A DNA stretch of 64,000 bases from BOG-1155 sp050012495 (GCA_050012495.1 JBEKHB010000011.1:1-64000), one strand, 5' to 3'. Numbered from the stretch's first letter, positions 42,793 through 51,543 are shown. Program-made: numbers and translations. Notes: generated from the letters alone by a model not told the origin.

Positions 42793-44241
42793 CTAGTCCT
42801 TGAACCCGTACTTCGCCCAGTTGGCGATCACCTTTTCCTGGATCTCCTTCGGGTATACGTTCTTGAACGATACGGTTATGGGGACTTCAGAGGCCGGCCA
42901 ATCGAGCGGAAAGAGACAGTCGAAGACCACCTTCGGCGCCGTGCCGAGCCGTCTCTCCGCAGGTGTGGCATAAGGGTTGAGGGGTGTCCCCACACCATGC
43001 GGCTCCACCCTTATGCCATTGACCGGGTGGCACTTGGTGCTGAGCGCGTGGATCAGCTCGTCCTTGCTGTAAATATCCGTCTTGTCGTCAACGACCACCA
43101 CCATGTGGAACCAGGGTCCAAGCTTGCTCCCGAAGACGAGCTGGCCGATCTGGGTGGCGATATTCGCATAAAGGGGCTTCACCCCTACCACAACGAGGTG
43201 GTGGGTCGACTCGGGCAGCATGTAGACGCCCGTGATAGGGATCCCCTGGTCCTTCAGCAGTCTCTCCATCTCGAGGCCAAGGGAGAAGGCCCTGAGGAGC
43301 TGCCCCTCGTCCGTGGGCACGCCCATGTTCGAGACGGGCATGATCGGCTTCTTCCGCATGGTGATCGCCTTCACCCGGTAGACGGTCCTCTTTTCCCTGG
43401 GGCTCGTCCGATACCCGGTATACTCGCCGAAGGGCGCCTCCTCGATGGCGACGTTGGGGACGATCACCCCTTCTATGATAATCTCCGCGTGGGCCGGTAC
43501 GTAGAGGTCGCACGTCTCGCACTTGACGACCTCCACCGGCTCACCCATGAGGAGGCTTGTAAACTCATCTTCCGGGATCGCCGCGGGCGCGCAGCTCGCG
43601 ATGGCCGAGAGGGGATCGGGGTTGAGGACGGTCGCGAAGGGCATGGGGATATTCCTGGGGGCATACTTGTTGTGGAACATCTTCCCCATGTCGGAGAAGG
43701 CAAGGACAGGACCGACCATGGTCTTTTCGTCAAAGAGCATCTGACGGTACATGCCCCAGTTGATGGCGGGGGTGTCGAGGTCTTTTGCGACCACGAAGTG
43801 CCAGGTACCGATATACCTTCCTCCGTCACCGTCATGGACCATAGGGGCGGGGAGGTTCATTATGTCCGCGTCGTCCCCCGTAAGAATGACCTCCTTGCAG
43901 GGCGCATCCTTCCTGTCGATAACCTTCGGCGGGAAAGGCTTGCCCGATGACGTCCGCCTCAGGTATTCGGCGGAGATATCGCGGATCGGCGTGGACGGAT
44001 CGAGACCGAAGGCAATAGCGAGCCTTCTGTGGGTCGCGATGGGCGCCCCGATCGCCTCGAAGCCGGGGTATTCCTTTATGTGCTTGAAAACTGCCGCCGG
44101 GCCCTTCTTTTCGCAGGTCCTTCGCACGATGGCGCCCAGCTCGAGGTCCCAGTCCACCTCCTGCTCGACCACGACCGCGTCTCCGGTCTCCAGGAGCGCC
44201 TTGATATAGCTTCTGTTATCCTTGTAGTATTTGAACGCCAT
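42793..44241 (-). CDS. ppcA: Phenylphosphate carboxylase large subunit, PpcA-like (UbiD family)
   Basis: 482 residues. N-terminus NRSYIKALLETGDAVVVEQE, then VDWDLELGAIVRR as in the Thauera alpha subunit (from memory). Later DGDGGRYIGTWHFVVAKD, KCETCDLYVPAHAEIIIEG and the catalytic EEAPFGEYTGYRTSP, where Glu268 and Glu273 match the UbiD pair. SNMGVPTDEGQLLRAFSLGL and FKNVYPKEIQEKV are shared with PpcA. With the other UbiD-type subunit, gamma and delta it carboxylates phenylphosphate to 4-hydroxybenzoate and phosphate. Which of the two UbiD proteins is alpha and which beta is assigned by remembered similarity. Confidence 0.85.
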   Translation of the reverse strand: MAFKYYKDNRSYIKALLETGDAVVVEQEVDWDLELGAIVRRTCEKKGPAAVFKHIKEYPGFEAIGAPIATHRRLAIAFGLDPSTPIRDISAEYLRRTSSGKPFPPKVIDRKDAPCKEVILTGDDADIMNLPAPMVHDGDGGRYIGTWHFVVAKDLDTPAINWGMYRQMLFDEKTMVGPVLAFSDMGKMFHNKYAPRNIPMPFATVLNPDPLSAIASCAPAAIPEDEFTSLLMGEPVEVVKCETCDLYVPAHAEIIIEGVIVPNVAIEEAPFGEYTGYRTSPREKRTVYRVKAITMRKKPIMPVSNMGVPTDEGQLLRAFSLGLEMERLLKDQGIPITGVYMLPESTHHLVVVGVKPLYANIATQIGQLVFGSKLGPWFHMVVVVDDKTDIYSKDELIHALSTKCHPVNGIRVEPHGVGTPLNPYATPAERRLGTAPKVVFDCLFPLDWPASEVPITVSFKNVYPKEIQEKVIANWAKYGFKD

Positions 44242-44254
44242 TGCTTACCCTCCC

Positions 44255-44785
44255 TTATTTGAACTGCGCGACGAACCCTTCCCAGCGCCCCTGCGCCTCG
44301 AGGATGAATTGTGCAAGCTCCCGAACTACCCCCCTGCCGCCCCCTGCGGCCGTCACATGGTCGGCCTTTGCCCGCGCCTCGGCTGATCCGTCGGCCGGGG
44401 CCACGGAAAACCCCGCCCGGCCCATGATGCCGAGATCGATCATCTCGTCGCCCACGTAGCAGATCTCCTCGTCCGTAAAGCCCGACTCCTTTTCGAATTC
44501 GTCGAGCCTCCCGATCTTTGCCGACGAGCCCCAGAGCTTTTCCGGCGGGATTCCGTATATCTTCCCCATCTGCTGGTCGGCCCGCGATATCTTGCTTGTC
44601 AGGAACGAGACGCCTATGCCCGCCTCTACGAGGGCCGTCACGCCAAGGCGGTCGTGCAGGGAAAACGCCTCCGACTTTATGCCCTCCTGCGTATAGTACA
44701 GGGTGTTGTCGGTCAATACCCCGTGTATATCGAGAATAACGAAACGGACCTTCTTCGCCTTTTCGACTGCCCCTTCTCTGGTCAT
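44255..44785 (-). CDS. ppcD: Phenylphosphate carboxylase delta subunit (HAD family)
   Basis: 176 residues (about 19 kDa), KdsC-type HAD fold. Motif I reads VILDIHGVLTD: nucleophile Asp19 is present, but the second Asp of DxD, the usual acid/base, is His21. Motif II FLTSKIS and motif IV VGDEMIDLG (Asp113, Asp117) are kept. This fits the 18-kDa delta subunit, thought to act on the phosphate of phenylphosphate. It lies 10 bases after a second HAD gene and 13 before ppcA. Confidence 0.82.
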   Translation of the reverse strand: MTREGAVEKAKKVRFVILDIHGVLTDNTLYYTQEGIKSEAFSLHDRLGVTALVEAGIGVSFLTSKISRADQQMGKIYGIPPEKLWGSSAKIGRLDEFEKESGFTDEEICYVGDEMIDLGIMGRAGFSVAPADGSAEARAKADHVTAAGGGRGVVRELAQFILEAQGRWEGFVAQFK

Positions 44786-44795
44786 CGCCTACCCC

Positions 44796-45353
44796 CTATT
44801 TGTAGCCCATTTTGGTAACCTTCTCTACCCAGCCATCCCATTTGCCCATGGCACTCAGGATGAATTCGCATATCTCCCGCATTGCGCCTTTGCCGCCGGC
44901 GCAGTTAGTGACGTAATGGGCCACGGCCTTGACCTCGTCTATGGCGTCCGCCGTAGCCACCCCGAAGCCGACCTTCTTCATAGGCGCTATGTCGGAAAGC
45001 TCGCACCCCAGGTAGCCGACAGCGCCATAGTCGATGCCCATCTCCCCCATCAGTTCCTGAAGCTTCGCGGCCTTGTCGGCAATACTGTAGTAGTACTTGT
45101 CGAGCTTCAGCTCTTTTGCCCTGAAAAGCCCCTCACCATCGATGGACGTGGTGTCAAGATAGGCGATCTTTATGTCGTTTGCCGTCAGGGAAAGGTCGCC
45201 GAAGCCGTCCATGTGCCAGAAACCATACCTTTTGTTCCCCTCCACGTCGCAAAAGAGGTTGTTCGTGGTGAGGACGCCGTGGATATCATGGGCGAACAGC
45301 CTGACCTGCTTCGCCCTCTCCCGCGCGCTCGCTATATCTTTTTCAAATAACAT
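44796..45353 (-). CDS. Second HAD-family subunit, degenerate motif IV
   Basis: 185 residues; GGAGG before the ATG. Homologous to the neighbouring delta subunit: motif I FAHDIHGVLTTN (Asp23, His25), motif II YLDTTSI, but motif IV is LGCELSD, with Cys117 in place of the first Asp, and the surrounding segment is diverged. Mg binding and phosphatase chemistry are probably lost or altered, so it may be a structural or regulatory partner of the catalytic copy. Located between ppcB and ppcD in the same tight operon. Confidence 0.8.
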   Translation of the reverse strand: MLFEKDIASARERAKQVRLFAHDIHGVLTTNNLFCDVEGNKRYGFWHMDGFGDLSLTANDIKIAYLDTTSIDGEGLFRAKELKLDKYYYSIADKAAKLQELMGEMGIDYGAVGYLGCELSDIAPMKKVGFGVATADAIDEVKAVAHYVTNCAGGKGAMREICEFILSAMGKWDGWVEKVTKMGYK

Positions 45354-45365
45354 GGAAGCCTCCTT

Positions 45366-46781
45366 TTAGTCTATCCCGTACTCGCTCCACCTGGCCTTCA
45401 CCTTTTCCATCACGGCGTCCGTCAGCTTGATCTCCGTCGGTTTCTCCTTCCACTCGAAGGGTATGGTCGCATCCAGGATGATCCGGGACGTGATGAGCTT
45501 GTTGGCGCCTGCCTCAAGGGCTGGATCGAGGGGCGTTGACCTGCCCCTGTTGATGATCTGGGTGCCCCTGGCCGGGTTGTAGCGGGTGCCGAGGGCCCAC
45601 CAGACCCTCGGAAGGTCGTCTGCATCGATGTCGTCATCGACGATAATGATCATTTTGATCCCATATGATCCCGTGTTGCTCGCGATGACCGCTGCAGCCA
45701 CCTGGTCCGCGTGGCCCGGATACATCTGCTGCACGGAGACGACCACGGTGAAGCGCCCCGAGGCCTCCGGCAGGGTATAGACGGACTTGATGCCCGGGAT
45801 CTGCATCCTGGTAAGATCGGTCCAGAGGGATGCGTTCCGGGTAAAGGCATAGAGCATGTGCTGGTCGCCCACGGGCCTGCCCACGCTCGTCTCCCACAGG
45901 ATGGGCTTGTTCCTGAAGTAGACGCGCTTCACGTCAAGGGCCGGCTTGGGGATCGGCTTGATGAGCTCTTCCGTGTAGTAGCCCGTGTATTCGCCGAAGG
46001 GGCCTTCGTTCCGAAGGTGAGAGGGATCGATCTCCCCTTCCAGCACGATCTCCGCGGCGGCCGGGATGGGAAGTCCGTTCACTTGACTATGGACGACCTC
46101 TACCGGGGCGCCTCGCAGGGTCCCTACCACGTCATAACCGCTCTTTGCCTTGGCGACGGTGGCGGCGCTGGCGAAGATATGGAGGGGGTCGCCGCCGATG
46201 ATGACGCAGGCCGGCATCTTCTTGCCCTGTTTGCCGTACTTCTTCATGATCCTGTCGCCCTTCTTCCCTTTCAGGATCTGTACGCCGAGGGTTTTCTCGT
46301 CGAGGATGCCCATGCGGTAGGTACCGAGGTTGATGTCGCCTGTCTCCGGGTCTTCGACGACCATGAAGACCGCAGTGCCGAAGTAGCGGCCGCCGTCGAG
46401 CTCGTAGAATCTGGGTGACGGGAACGCGAACGTATCGACCTTGTCGCCCTCACGGACGTTCTCGAAAATGGGGCCGTCTTTCAACACCTTTGCGGGGATG
46501 ACCTCTTTGATCGCGAGGCTGACCCACTTCTTCGTGAGTTCTACCATGGAGAGGTCGGGGCTCTGTCCCAGGATCATCGCCAGTCTCTGCGTGGTGCCGA
46601 AGGCGCCGGTGAGGACAGGGCTCTCATACCCCTTGACGTTCTCGAAGAGAAGGGCCGGGCCGGACTTCTCTTCCACGATCTTACAGATGTGGGAGATCTC
46701 AAGATCCCAATCGACCTCGGCCTTCACCCTTTTGAGCTGCCCCACTTTTTCGCACATGCCTATGAAATCTCTCAGGTCCAT
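45366..46781 (-). CDS. ppcB: Phenylphosphate carboxylase large subunit, PpcB-like (UbiD family)
   Basis: 471 residues from the ATG at 46781, with GGAGGAG before it; the open frame upstream has no ribosome site. MDLRDFIGMCEKVGQLKRVK starts the protein, similar to the Thauera beta subunit (from memory). DGGRYFGTAVFMVVEDPETG and PAAAEIVLEGEIDPSHL follow, then catalytic EGPFGEYTGYYTEEL (Glu259, Glu264) and RGTQIINRGRSTPLDPALE. First gene of the operon running from 46.8 to 40.1 kb, divergent from a lysR gene. Confidence 0.87.
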   Translation of the reverse strand: MDLRDFIGMCEKVGQLKRVKAEVDWDLEISHICKIVEEKSGPALLFENVKGYESPVLTGAFGTTQRLAMILGQSPDLSMVELTKKWVSLAIKEVIPAKVLKDGPIFENVREGDKVDTFAFPSPRFYELDGGRYFGTAVFMVVEDPETGDINLGTYRMGILDEKTLGVQILKGKKGDRIMKKYGKQGKKMPACVIIGGDPLHIFASAATVAKAKSGYDVVGTLRGAPVEVVHSQVNGLPIPAAAEIVLEGEIDPSHLRNEGPFGEYTGYYTEELIKPIPKPALDVKRVYFRNKPILWETSVGRPVGDQHMLYAFTRNASLWTDLTRMQIPGIKSVYTLPEASGRFTVVVSVQQMYPGHADQVAAAVIASNTGSYGIKMIIIVDDDIDADDLPRVWWALGTRYNPARGTQIINRGRSTPLDPALEAGANKLITSRIILDATIPFEWKEKPTEIKLTDAVMEKVKARWSEYGID

Positions 46782-46889
46782 GGACTCCTCCTTTTGGGAA
46801 ATGTGGACTATACCGTTCGTGCGCGCCCTTTTGCCCCGCACAACTCCTTCGGGAACGCCGGGCACGGGCCGCGTCAATGTAATGCTGGC

Positions 46890-46895
46890 ATTATA
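46890..46895 (-). promoter_or_regulatory. Candidate -10 box of the ppc/ubi operon
   Basis: TATAAT on the minus strand, 109 bases before the 46781 start. No good -35 lies 16-18 bases upstream, which fits an activator-dependent promoter. Confidence 0.4.
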
Positions 46896-46917
46896 CATCC
46901 ATTCTTATGCAATGCTG

Positions 46918-46947
46918 TTGACAAGTCAATTCATTTATTTTTATACT
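46918..46947 (+). promoter_or_regulatory. lysR promoter
   Basis: TTGACA (46918-46923) and TATACT (46942-46947) with an 18-base spacer. The start codon is only 16 bases after the -10, so the transcript would be almost leaderless. Confidence 0.6.
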
Positions 46948-46949
46948 AT

Positions 46950-46964
46950 ATAAGAAAAACTTAT
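46950..46964. promoter_or_regulatory. Candidate LysR operator over the lysR start codon
   Basis: ATAAG-AAAAA-CTTAT with T-N11-A core, overlapping the lysR ATG and lying just past its -10 box, so it is placed for autorepression. A near-identical palindrome is at 40096-40110. Confidence 0.6.
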
Positions 46965-47901
46965 GTTCCTCTACTCCCTCACGTCCCTCATAGTCTTCTC
47001 CCAGGTCGTAAAATGCAGAAGCTTTTCCAAAGCGGCCGACATCCTCTTCATGACGCAGCCGGGGGTTTCCGGGCACATCGCCAAACTTGAGGCCCAGACG
47101 GGCCTGACGCTGATCAAGCGGGACAGGGGCAAGTTCGACCTGACCAGGGAGGGCAGGATCGTCTACCGCTACGCCGAGCGGATTGAGAAGATCGCCCGTG
47201 GGCTGGAAGAGAACCTGCGGGCCGCAAAGGCGGAGACAACATTGTCCCTGCGCCTGGGCACGACCATCAACTACGCAAGAAAGATCATGCCCTATATCCT
47301 CGGCGGCTTCCAGAGAAGAAACCCCGATATCAAGATCAAGCTCGATGCCGGCTCGTCGATAGAGATGGAGAAGAGCCTGCTTTCCGGCCAGAATGACGTG
47401 GTTATCGTGGCGTACCGGCACACCTCGAACAAAATACAGTCCTTCCCTTTCGTGCGGGAAGAGCTTGTGCTGATCGCATCGAAGCACCACCCCCTTGCCG
47501 AGCGGAGAGCCGTGTCGCTCTCCGATATCAGCCCCTACCCCTTCGTCATCAGGGAGGAAGGGTCCGCGACAAGGAGCGTCGTCCTCGCCGCCTTTTCGCG
47601 GATGGACATCTCCCCCTCGGTATTGATCGAGGTGAACAGCACCGAGTTCATCAAGGAATGGGTGGCCCAGGACAAGGGGCTTTCGATCCTGATCCGCAGG
47701 GCGGTCGAGGGCGACGAAGACGACCGCTCCCTCACCGTGGTGCCGCTGATCGAGCCCCTCTCTTTGGAGGTGTCGGTGCTCTACGTGAAATCGAAAAAGC
47801 ATAACCCCGCGATCCGGCGGTTCATCGGCTATCTGGACGAACTCAAGACGAGCCCTGACCCCAGGGCCGCCGTGATGCACGACAAGGGGAACGGGGGGTA
47901 G
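46963..47901 (+). CDS. LysR-type transcriptional regulator
   Basis: 312 residues. N-terminal winged HTH: LIVFSQVVKCRSFSKAADIL, then MTQPGVSGHIAKLEAQTGLT. The effector domain from about 90 contains LRLGTTINYARKIMPYILGG and the C-terminal half ending SVLYVKSKKHNPAIRRFIGY. Divergent from ppcB with a shared control region of 181 bases, so it is the natural regulator of the ppc/ubi operon, responding perhaps to phenol, phenylphosphate or 4-hydroxybenzoate. No good ribosome site precedes the ATG, in line with a very short leader. Confidence 0.92.
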   Translation: MFLYSLTSLIVFSQVVKCRSFSKAADILFMTQPGVSGHIAKLEAQTGLTLIKRDRGKFDLTREGRIVYRYAERIEKIARGLEENLRAAKAETTLSLRLGTTINYARKIMPYILGGFQRRNPDIKIKLDAGSSIEMEKSLLSGQNDVVIVAYRHTSNKIQSFPFVREELVLIASKHHPLAERRAVSLSDISPYPFVIREEGSATRSVVLAAFSRMDISPSVLIEVNSTEFIKEWVAQDKGLSILIRRAVEGDEDDRSLTVVPLIEPLSLEVSVLYVKSKKHNPAIRRFIGYLDELKTSPDPRAAVMHDKGNGG

Positions 47902-47906
47902 GTAGG

Positions 47907-48692
47907 TTACCTTCCCTTGCTTATCACGTCGAGCAGCGTCTCCGGCGCGTAGCCGGTTGCGCCCCCATCGAACACCAGGGTTTCGCCGTTGATGTAGGAT
48001 GCCTCCGGAGAGGCCAAAAAAAGGATGGCGGCAACCAGTTCATCGACCTGCCCCATTTTGCCGACGGGAATCCTCTTTGAGATAAAATCGACGAGATCGC
48101 TCTTGCGGAGCAAACCTTCGTTCATACCCCCCGCCATGAATCCCGGGGCGATCGCACACGTAGTGATCCCGTACCGCCCCCATTCATACGCGAGGCTGCG
48201 GGTCATTGTCATCAGCCCTGCTTTGCTGATCGAGTAAGAAAGGAAGCCTCTTTCGCCCAGAAGGGCGGCCTGCGAGGACATGCTGATAATCCTCCCGCTC
48301 TTCTGCCCGATCATCTTCCTGCCGAAAATCTGTGTCACATAAAAAGTCCCTTTGAGGTTCACGTCGATCACCCTGTCGAAGTCCGCCTTCCGCGCTTTCT
48401 CCGCCGGAACGAGAGGCGCAACGACGCCGGCGCCGTTGATGAGTACATCGACCCGCCCCCACGTGTCCCAGACTTTCGCGGCCACACCCTCCATCTCCTC
48501 ATAGTTCGTGATATCCGCCGTGTACGCCTGAAACGGTTTTCCCCTGAACTCCTCAGCACATGCGACCACCATTTCGGCGTCCTTATCGTTCACCGCCACA
48601 GAGGCTCCCTCGGCAAGAAAGCCCTGCGCCATGGCCTTGCCAAGACCCCTCGTCCCACCCGTGATAAACACAATCTTGTCTTTGAATCTCAT
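47907..48692 (-). CDS. SDR oxidoreductase
   Basis: 261 residues from the ATG at 48692 with GGGAGG seven bases upstream (GTG two codons earlier is possible). Cofactor motif TGGTRGLGKAMAQGFLAEGA, INGAGVVAP, catalytic Ser in SMSSQAALLG, Tyr/Lys in YSISK, and the ending YINGETLVFDGG. It ends five bases from the lysR stop (convergent). Substrate unknown; possibly a dehydrogenase of alicyclic intermediates, given its position next to the phenol module. Confidence 0.86.
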   Translation of the reverse strand: MRFKDKIVFITGGTRGLGKAMAQGFLAEGASVAVNDKDAEMVVACAEEFRGKPFQAYTADITNYEEMEGVAAKVWDTWGRVDVLINGAGVVAPLVPAEKARKADFDRVIDVNLKGTFYVTQIFGRKMIGQKSGRIISMSSQAALLGERGFLSYSISKAGLMTMTRSLAYEWGRYGITTCAIAPGFMAGGMNEGLLRKSDLVDFISKRIPVGKMGQVDELVAAILFLASPEASYINGETLVFDGGATGYAPETLLDVISKGR

Positions 48693-48851
48693 CAGCACAC
48701 CTCCCGAAGATATTCAGTCGAGAATTATTGTACCCGCAATGGGCAACCGGGTACAGTGTAATCGTACCACGGCCGGGCATCACGGGCCGGGCAATCACTG
48801 AGGAAAGCTTTGATGTGTCAACAAAGATGGGGCTTCGAGGCCGACTTGGTG

Positions 48852-49325
48852 TTACCAGTCGCTCAGGCCCGACCGGCCTCTCCAGCCCCCTTCGAACTGG
48901 CTGTCGAAATAGCCCTCCAGTTTTTCGAGGAGGCGCTCCCAGCCGGGCTTGTGTTCGTACTTCAGCATATCTTCAAGGAAAGGGATAATCTCTCCCAGCT
49001 TATCCTTGGGCAGATAAGCCCTGGCTCCTAAATCGTGTGATTTCTTAAGGGCCTCGGGGGTCAGCGCATGCGCTGTCAACATGGCAACGTTCAAATGCCG
49101 TTTCACCGCCATTTCGAGAAGCTCGAAACCACGGACGCCCATGATATCCAGCACCACGACATCGTACTGCTTTGACCCCAATAGCCGAGCCGCCTGTTCG
49201 TACGTTGTCGCCTTGTCGAGGGTGCAACCGGTACACGCCTGTTGAATCTCTTCTTCCAACACGGTCAGCACGTCCGGCTCGTCATCAACAGCCAGAATAC
49301 TCTTGCCGTCCAGAATCGATGCCAT
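48852..49325 (-). CDS. Response regulator receiver protein, partner of the adjacent kinase
   Basis: 157 residues from the ATG at 49325. Receiver with VDDEPDV, phospho-acceptor Asp in VVLDIMG, AMLTAHA and YLPKDKLGE. It has no output domain, only a tail of about 35 residues ending RGRSGLSDW. Ten bases separate it from the kinase gene. Very similar to the protein at 17636-18112. It may act through protein contacts rather than DNA binding. Confidence 0.9.
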   Translation of the reverse strand: MASILDGKSILAVDDEPDVLTVLEEEIQQACTGCTLDKATTYEQAARLLGSKQYDVVVLDIMGVRGFELLEMAVKRHLNVAMLTAHALTPEALKKSHDLGARAYLPKDKLGEIIPFLEDMLKYEHKPGWERLLEKLEGYFDSQFEGGWRGRSGLSDW

Positions 49326-49335
49326 TGTTCCCCCT

Positions 49336-50082
49336 TTAGCTCGGTTGAAGGGGAGATATATGCACGGTGAACGTTGTTCCACACCCCTCGCCGCTTGTCA
49401 CCGCAATCTCTCCCCCCATGGTCTCTACTAACGCCTTGACACAGAACAGCCCAAGACCAAGACCCTGGGCCTGCCGCAATTCATCGCGCTTCAATTGCAT
49501 GAAACGCTTGTACATGACTTCCTGCTCATTCTCGGGAATACCGCATCCGTCATCGGAAACCAGGATCACCAGGTCCGTCTCTCCGCTTATGGAGACGCCC
49601 ATTCTCTTTCTGCGGTACTTCAACGCATTACTCATCAGGTTTTCCAGGATCAACTGCACCTTCCTCCTGTCGTGGAAGAAAGGCGACCCCGCGTACTTAC
49701 CCGTGACCTTGACAGAAATACCCTGCTCCTCGAAGACACCCCGCGCCGCTTCCAGGCTTTCGAGCTTCTCAAGCCTTTCGGCAACGCCCGCGTCCATCGT
49801 CTCCATCACACTCACGAGGGCGTCTTTCACCAGCCCCTGCAGATAAAATTCACTTTTTTGAAAAAGATGTTCTTCGGAACGGCTCACATCAAGGATTTCC
49901 CTCAGGATGACCTGAGCCTTTTTCGCGTTTCTCTCTATACGTTCAAGGCTGCGTTTTTGCTGCTCCGTCAGTGAGCCGTACGCCTCCCTGCGAAGAAGAC
50001 TCCTCGCCGTTGTTGCCACCACGGACAAGGGCCCGGTAAGGTCATGCACAAGAAGATCGTACAGATAATCCTTATGGCCCAT
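49336..50082 (-). CDS. Sensor histidine kinase, soluble and short
   Basis: 248 residues. Starts with the phosphorylation helix almost at once: LVHDLTGPLSVVATTARSLL with the H-box His. The HATPase domain has N-box ENLMSNALKYR, G1 SDDGCGIPENE and G2 AQGLGLGLFCVKAL, and ends GTTFTVHISP. There is no membrane segment and no sensor domain of its own, so its signal must come from the middle 50-residue region or from a partner. Operon with the downstream regulator. Confidence 0.9.
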   Translation of the reverse strand: MGHKDYLYDLLVHDLTGPLSVVATTARSLLRREAYGSLTEQQKRSLERIERNAKKAQVILREILDVSRSEEHLFQKSEFYLQGLVKDALVSVMETMDAGVAERLEKLESLEAARGVFEEQGISVKVTGKYAGSPFFHDRRKVQLILENLMSNALKYRRKRMGVSISGETDLVILVSDDGCGIPENEQEVMYKRFMQLKRDELRQAQGLGLGLFCVKALVETMGGEIAVTSGEGCGTTFTVHISPLQPS

Positions 50083-50451
50083 TCCCTTATCTCCTTACCG
50101 AAACGACAGACATTGAAAAAAACATGCCGGAAAGCTCGTCACCGTGTGAAAGACCTTACCCAGCACTAGTGTACTATAGAAGAATTATGGCTCAGCGTCA
50201 AGCAGTATATATGGACATGGCATACGCAGGCGAATTGGTGCATGTTCCGTGCAAAAAGGTTTGCGCGGCGGAGGCGTTCACGACCGTTAATTATCTCACC
50301 CGGCCTTGCTATCGTCGAGAACAGGACTTATAATCTCTAAAGAAAGAGGCGCGGCGATCTTTTTTCACTACCGAAAGATAACCGGCAATCACGAGACTGC
50401 GCCCATATGATCCACACAATGAAGAAAAAGAAACCCTAGGGAGGAGCAAGC
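50083..50451. other. Divergent intergenic region of 369 bases
   Basis: Between the kinase and the RRM gene. No protein frame I trust. It holds the RRM promoter described at 50306-50334 and a 5' leader of about 110 bases. Confidence 0.5.
50306..50334 (+). promoter_or_regulatory. Candidate promoter of the RNA-binding protein gene
   Basis: TTGCTA (50306-50311), 17-base spacer, TATAAT (50329-50334). The implied leader of about 110 bases before the ATG at 50452 is typical of cold-shock-type RNA-binding protein genes. Confidence 0.5.
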
Positions 50452-50712
50452 ATGAACGGCAGCAAGCTGTATGTGGGCAACCTGAGCTACTCGGTGACGA
50501 ACGAAGAACTGAAGGAGTTGTTCTCTCAGTACGGCCAGGTGATACAGGCGAACGTGATTGAGGGAAAAGGGTTTGGCTTCCTTGAGATGTCCAACCCCGA
50601 AGACGCGGATAAGGCAAAAAAGGCGCTTAACGGCGCCGATTTCAAGGGGAGGGCCTTGAGAATTGAGGAAGCCAAGCCCCAAAAGCCAAGGCAAGACGGG
50701 GGTTACAGGTAG
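50452..50712 (+). CDS. RRM-domain RNA-binding protein
   Basis: 86 residues, GGGAGGAG before the ATG. A single RNA-recognition motif: RNP2 KLYVGNLSYSV at the N-terminus, RNP1 KGFGFLEM mid-protein, ALNGADFKGRALRIEEAKPQ as the last strand, then a short Gly/Arg tail (DGGYR). This is the small bacterial Rbp type found in cyanobacteria and many deltaproteobacteria, usually linked to cold or stress. Monocistronic. Confidence 0.92.
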   Translation: MNGSKLYVGNLSYSVTNEELKELFSQYGQVIQANVIEGKGFGFLEMSNPEDADKAKKALNGADFKGRALRIEEAKPQKPRQDGGYR

Positions 50713-51543
50713 TACTCTCTCAGTTGTCCCTTGCACAAAAACCATCCACAGCGGCGGCCAACATCTCGCGCAAGGCGTTCATTGCCCGTCCGAAAGAAGG
50801 TGCACGCCGCCCGCGGTTTTCGCTTCCAATGCAGCCGCGCCATGTCCCCTTTATGAGCGGTCTCAAGCTGTGACCGATTGCGACCGTTGGATCATCCCTG
50901 TCGGGGAGAATCAAGATGAAACGGACGCCGTACGGCACAAGATGTTGTCTCATTCCATAAGACACATCTTGCATAGGGAGACATGACTATCCGGTCTTGC
51001 CCAACTGCACCCTTCACTAAAAGAACTCCGGCGCATCTTCTCCGATCCCAAGGCAATGCAAGATATACCTCATACATGCCGCCTGGGCGGGGCCGGGCAA
51101 GCTCACCCCGCATGCTGACGGCTCTCCCAGCAGGGTGATCGCGGAATCGAAAATCAATATGCTCGTGGCCAGAATACGGTAGAGTTCGGGGCTTGACGCA
51201 TACTCTTTGGAGCTTTGCTGCACCTCCCGCATATGCCACATTCCTTACTCAAGTCGATGCGCGTTGCTGACCTTTGGCATTGCCCTTTCTACTTCTTTAA
51301 ACCTAGTATCCCCGCCTCAGGAAATCAAGGAGATCGGGCATCCTGGCAAAGGACGTCCGGTCCGCTTCTTGACTTGCACTAAGCACGTATATGTACCACT
51401 GCCCGGCAGTCGTTTGGACATCTTGTGGCGGTATACCGATCGACCGCGGCAATCGCCTCTTTTATCGGGCCGGTCTTAGGTGGTATACTTGTCACTATGA
51501 CCTCCATGAAAGGGCTTGTCCTAAAGAGGCAAGGAGAAACACG
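50713..51543. other. Sparse intergenic region of 831 bases
   Basis: No recognisable gene apart from a possible 74-codon frame at 51017-51232 on the minus strand. Several frames are open by chance in this G+C-rich DNA. The last 40 bases belong to the leader of the DUF192 gene. Confidence 0.45.
51017..51232 (-). CDS. Possible small hypothetical protein, 71 aa
   Basis: From the ATG at 51232 (AAGGAAT upstream) the frame gives a mostly helical protein: MREVQQSSKEYASSPELYRI, then LATSILIFDSAITLLGEPS and four later residues of the type C-x-x-Y-I. It looks more protein-like than the other frames of this stretch, but I know no homologue and it has no partner genes. Confidence 0.3.
   Translation of the reverse strand: MREVQQSSKEYASSPELYRILATSILIFDSAITLLGEPSACGVSLPGPAQAACMRYILHCLGIGEDAPEFF

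Noticed and set aside
46890..46964. A sigma-54 (-24/-12) promoter for the ppc operon
   Set aside because: No TGG-N9-TGC-type spacing is present on the minus strand; TATAAT plus a LysR palindrome explains the region better. I also looked upstream of the cyclase, LivK and ABM genes without finding one.
50720..50974. Minus-strand frame of 84 codons in the region after the RRM gene
   Set aside because: No ribosome site, no recognisable domain, and equally open frames exist on the other strand.
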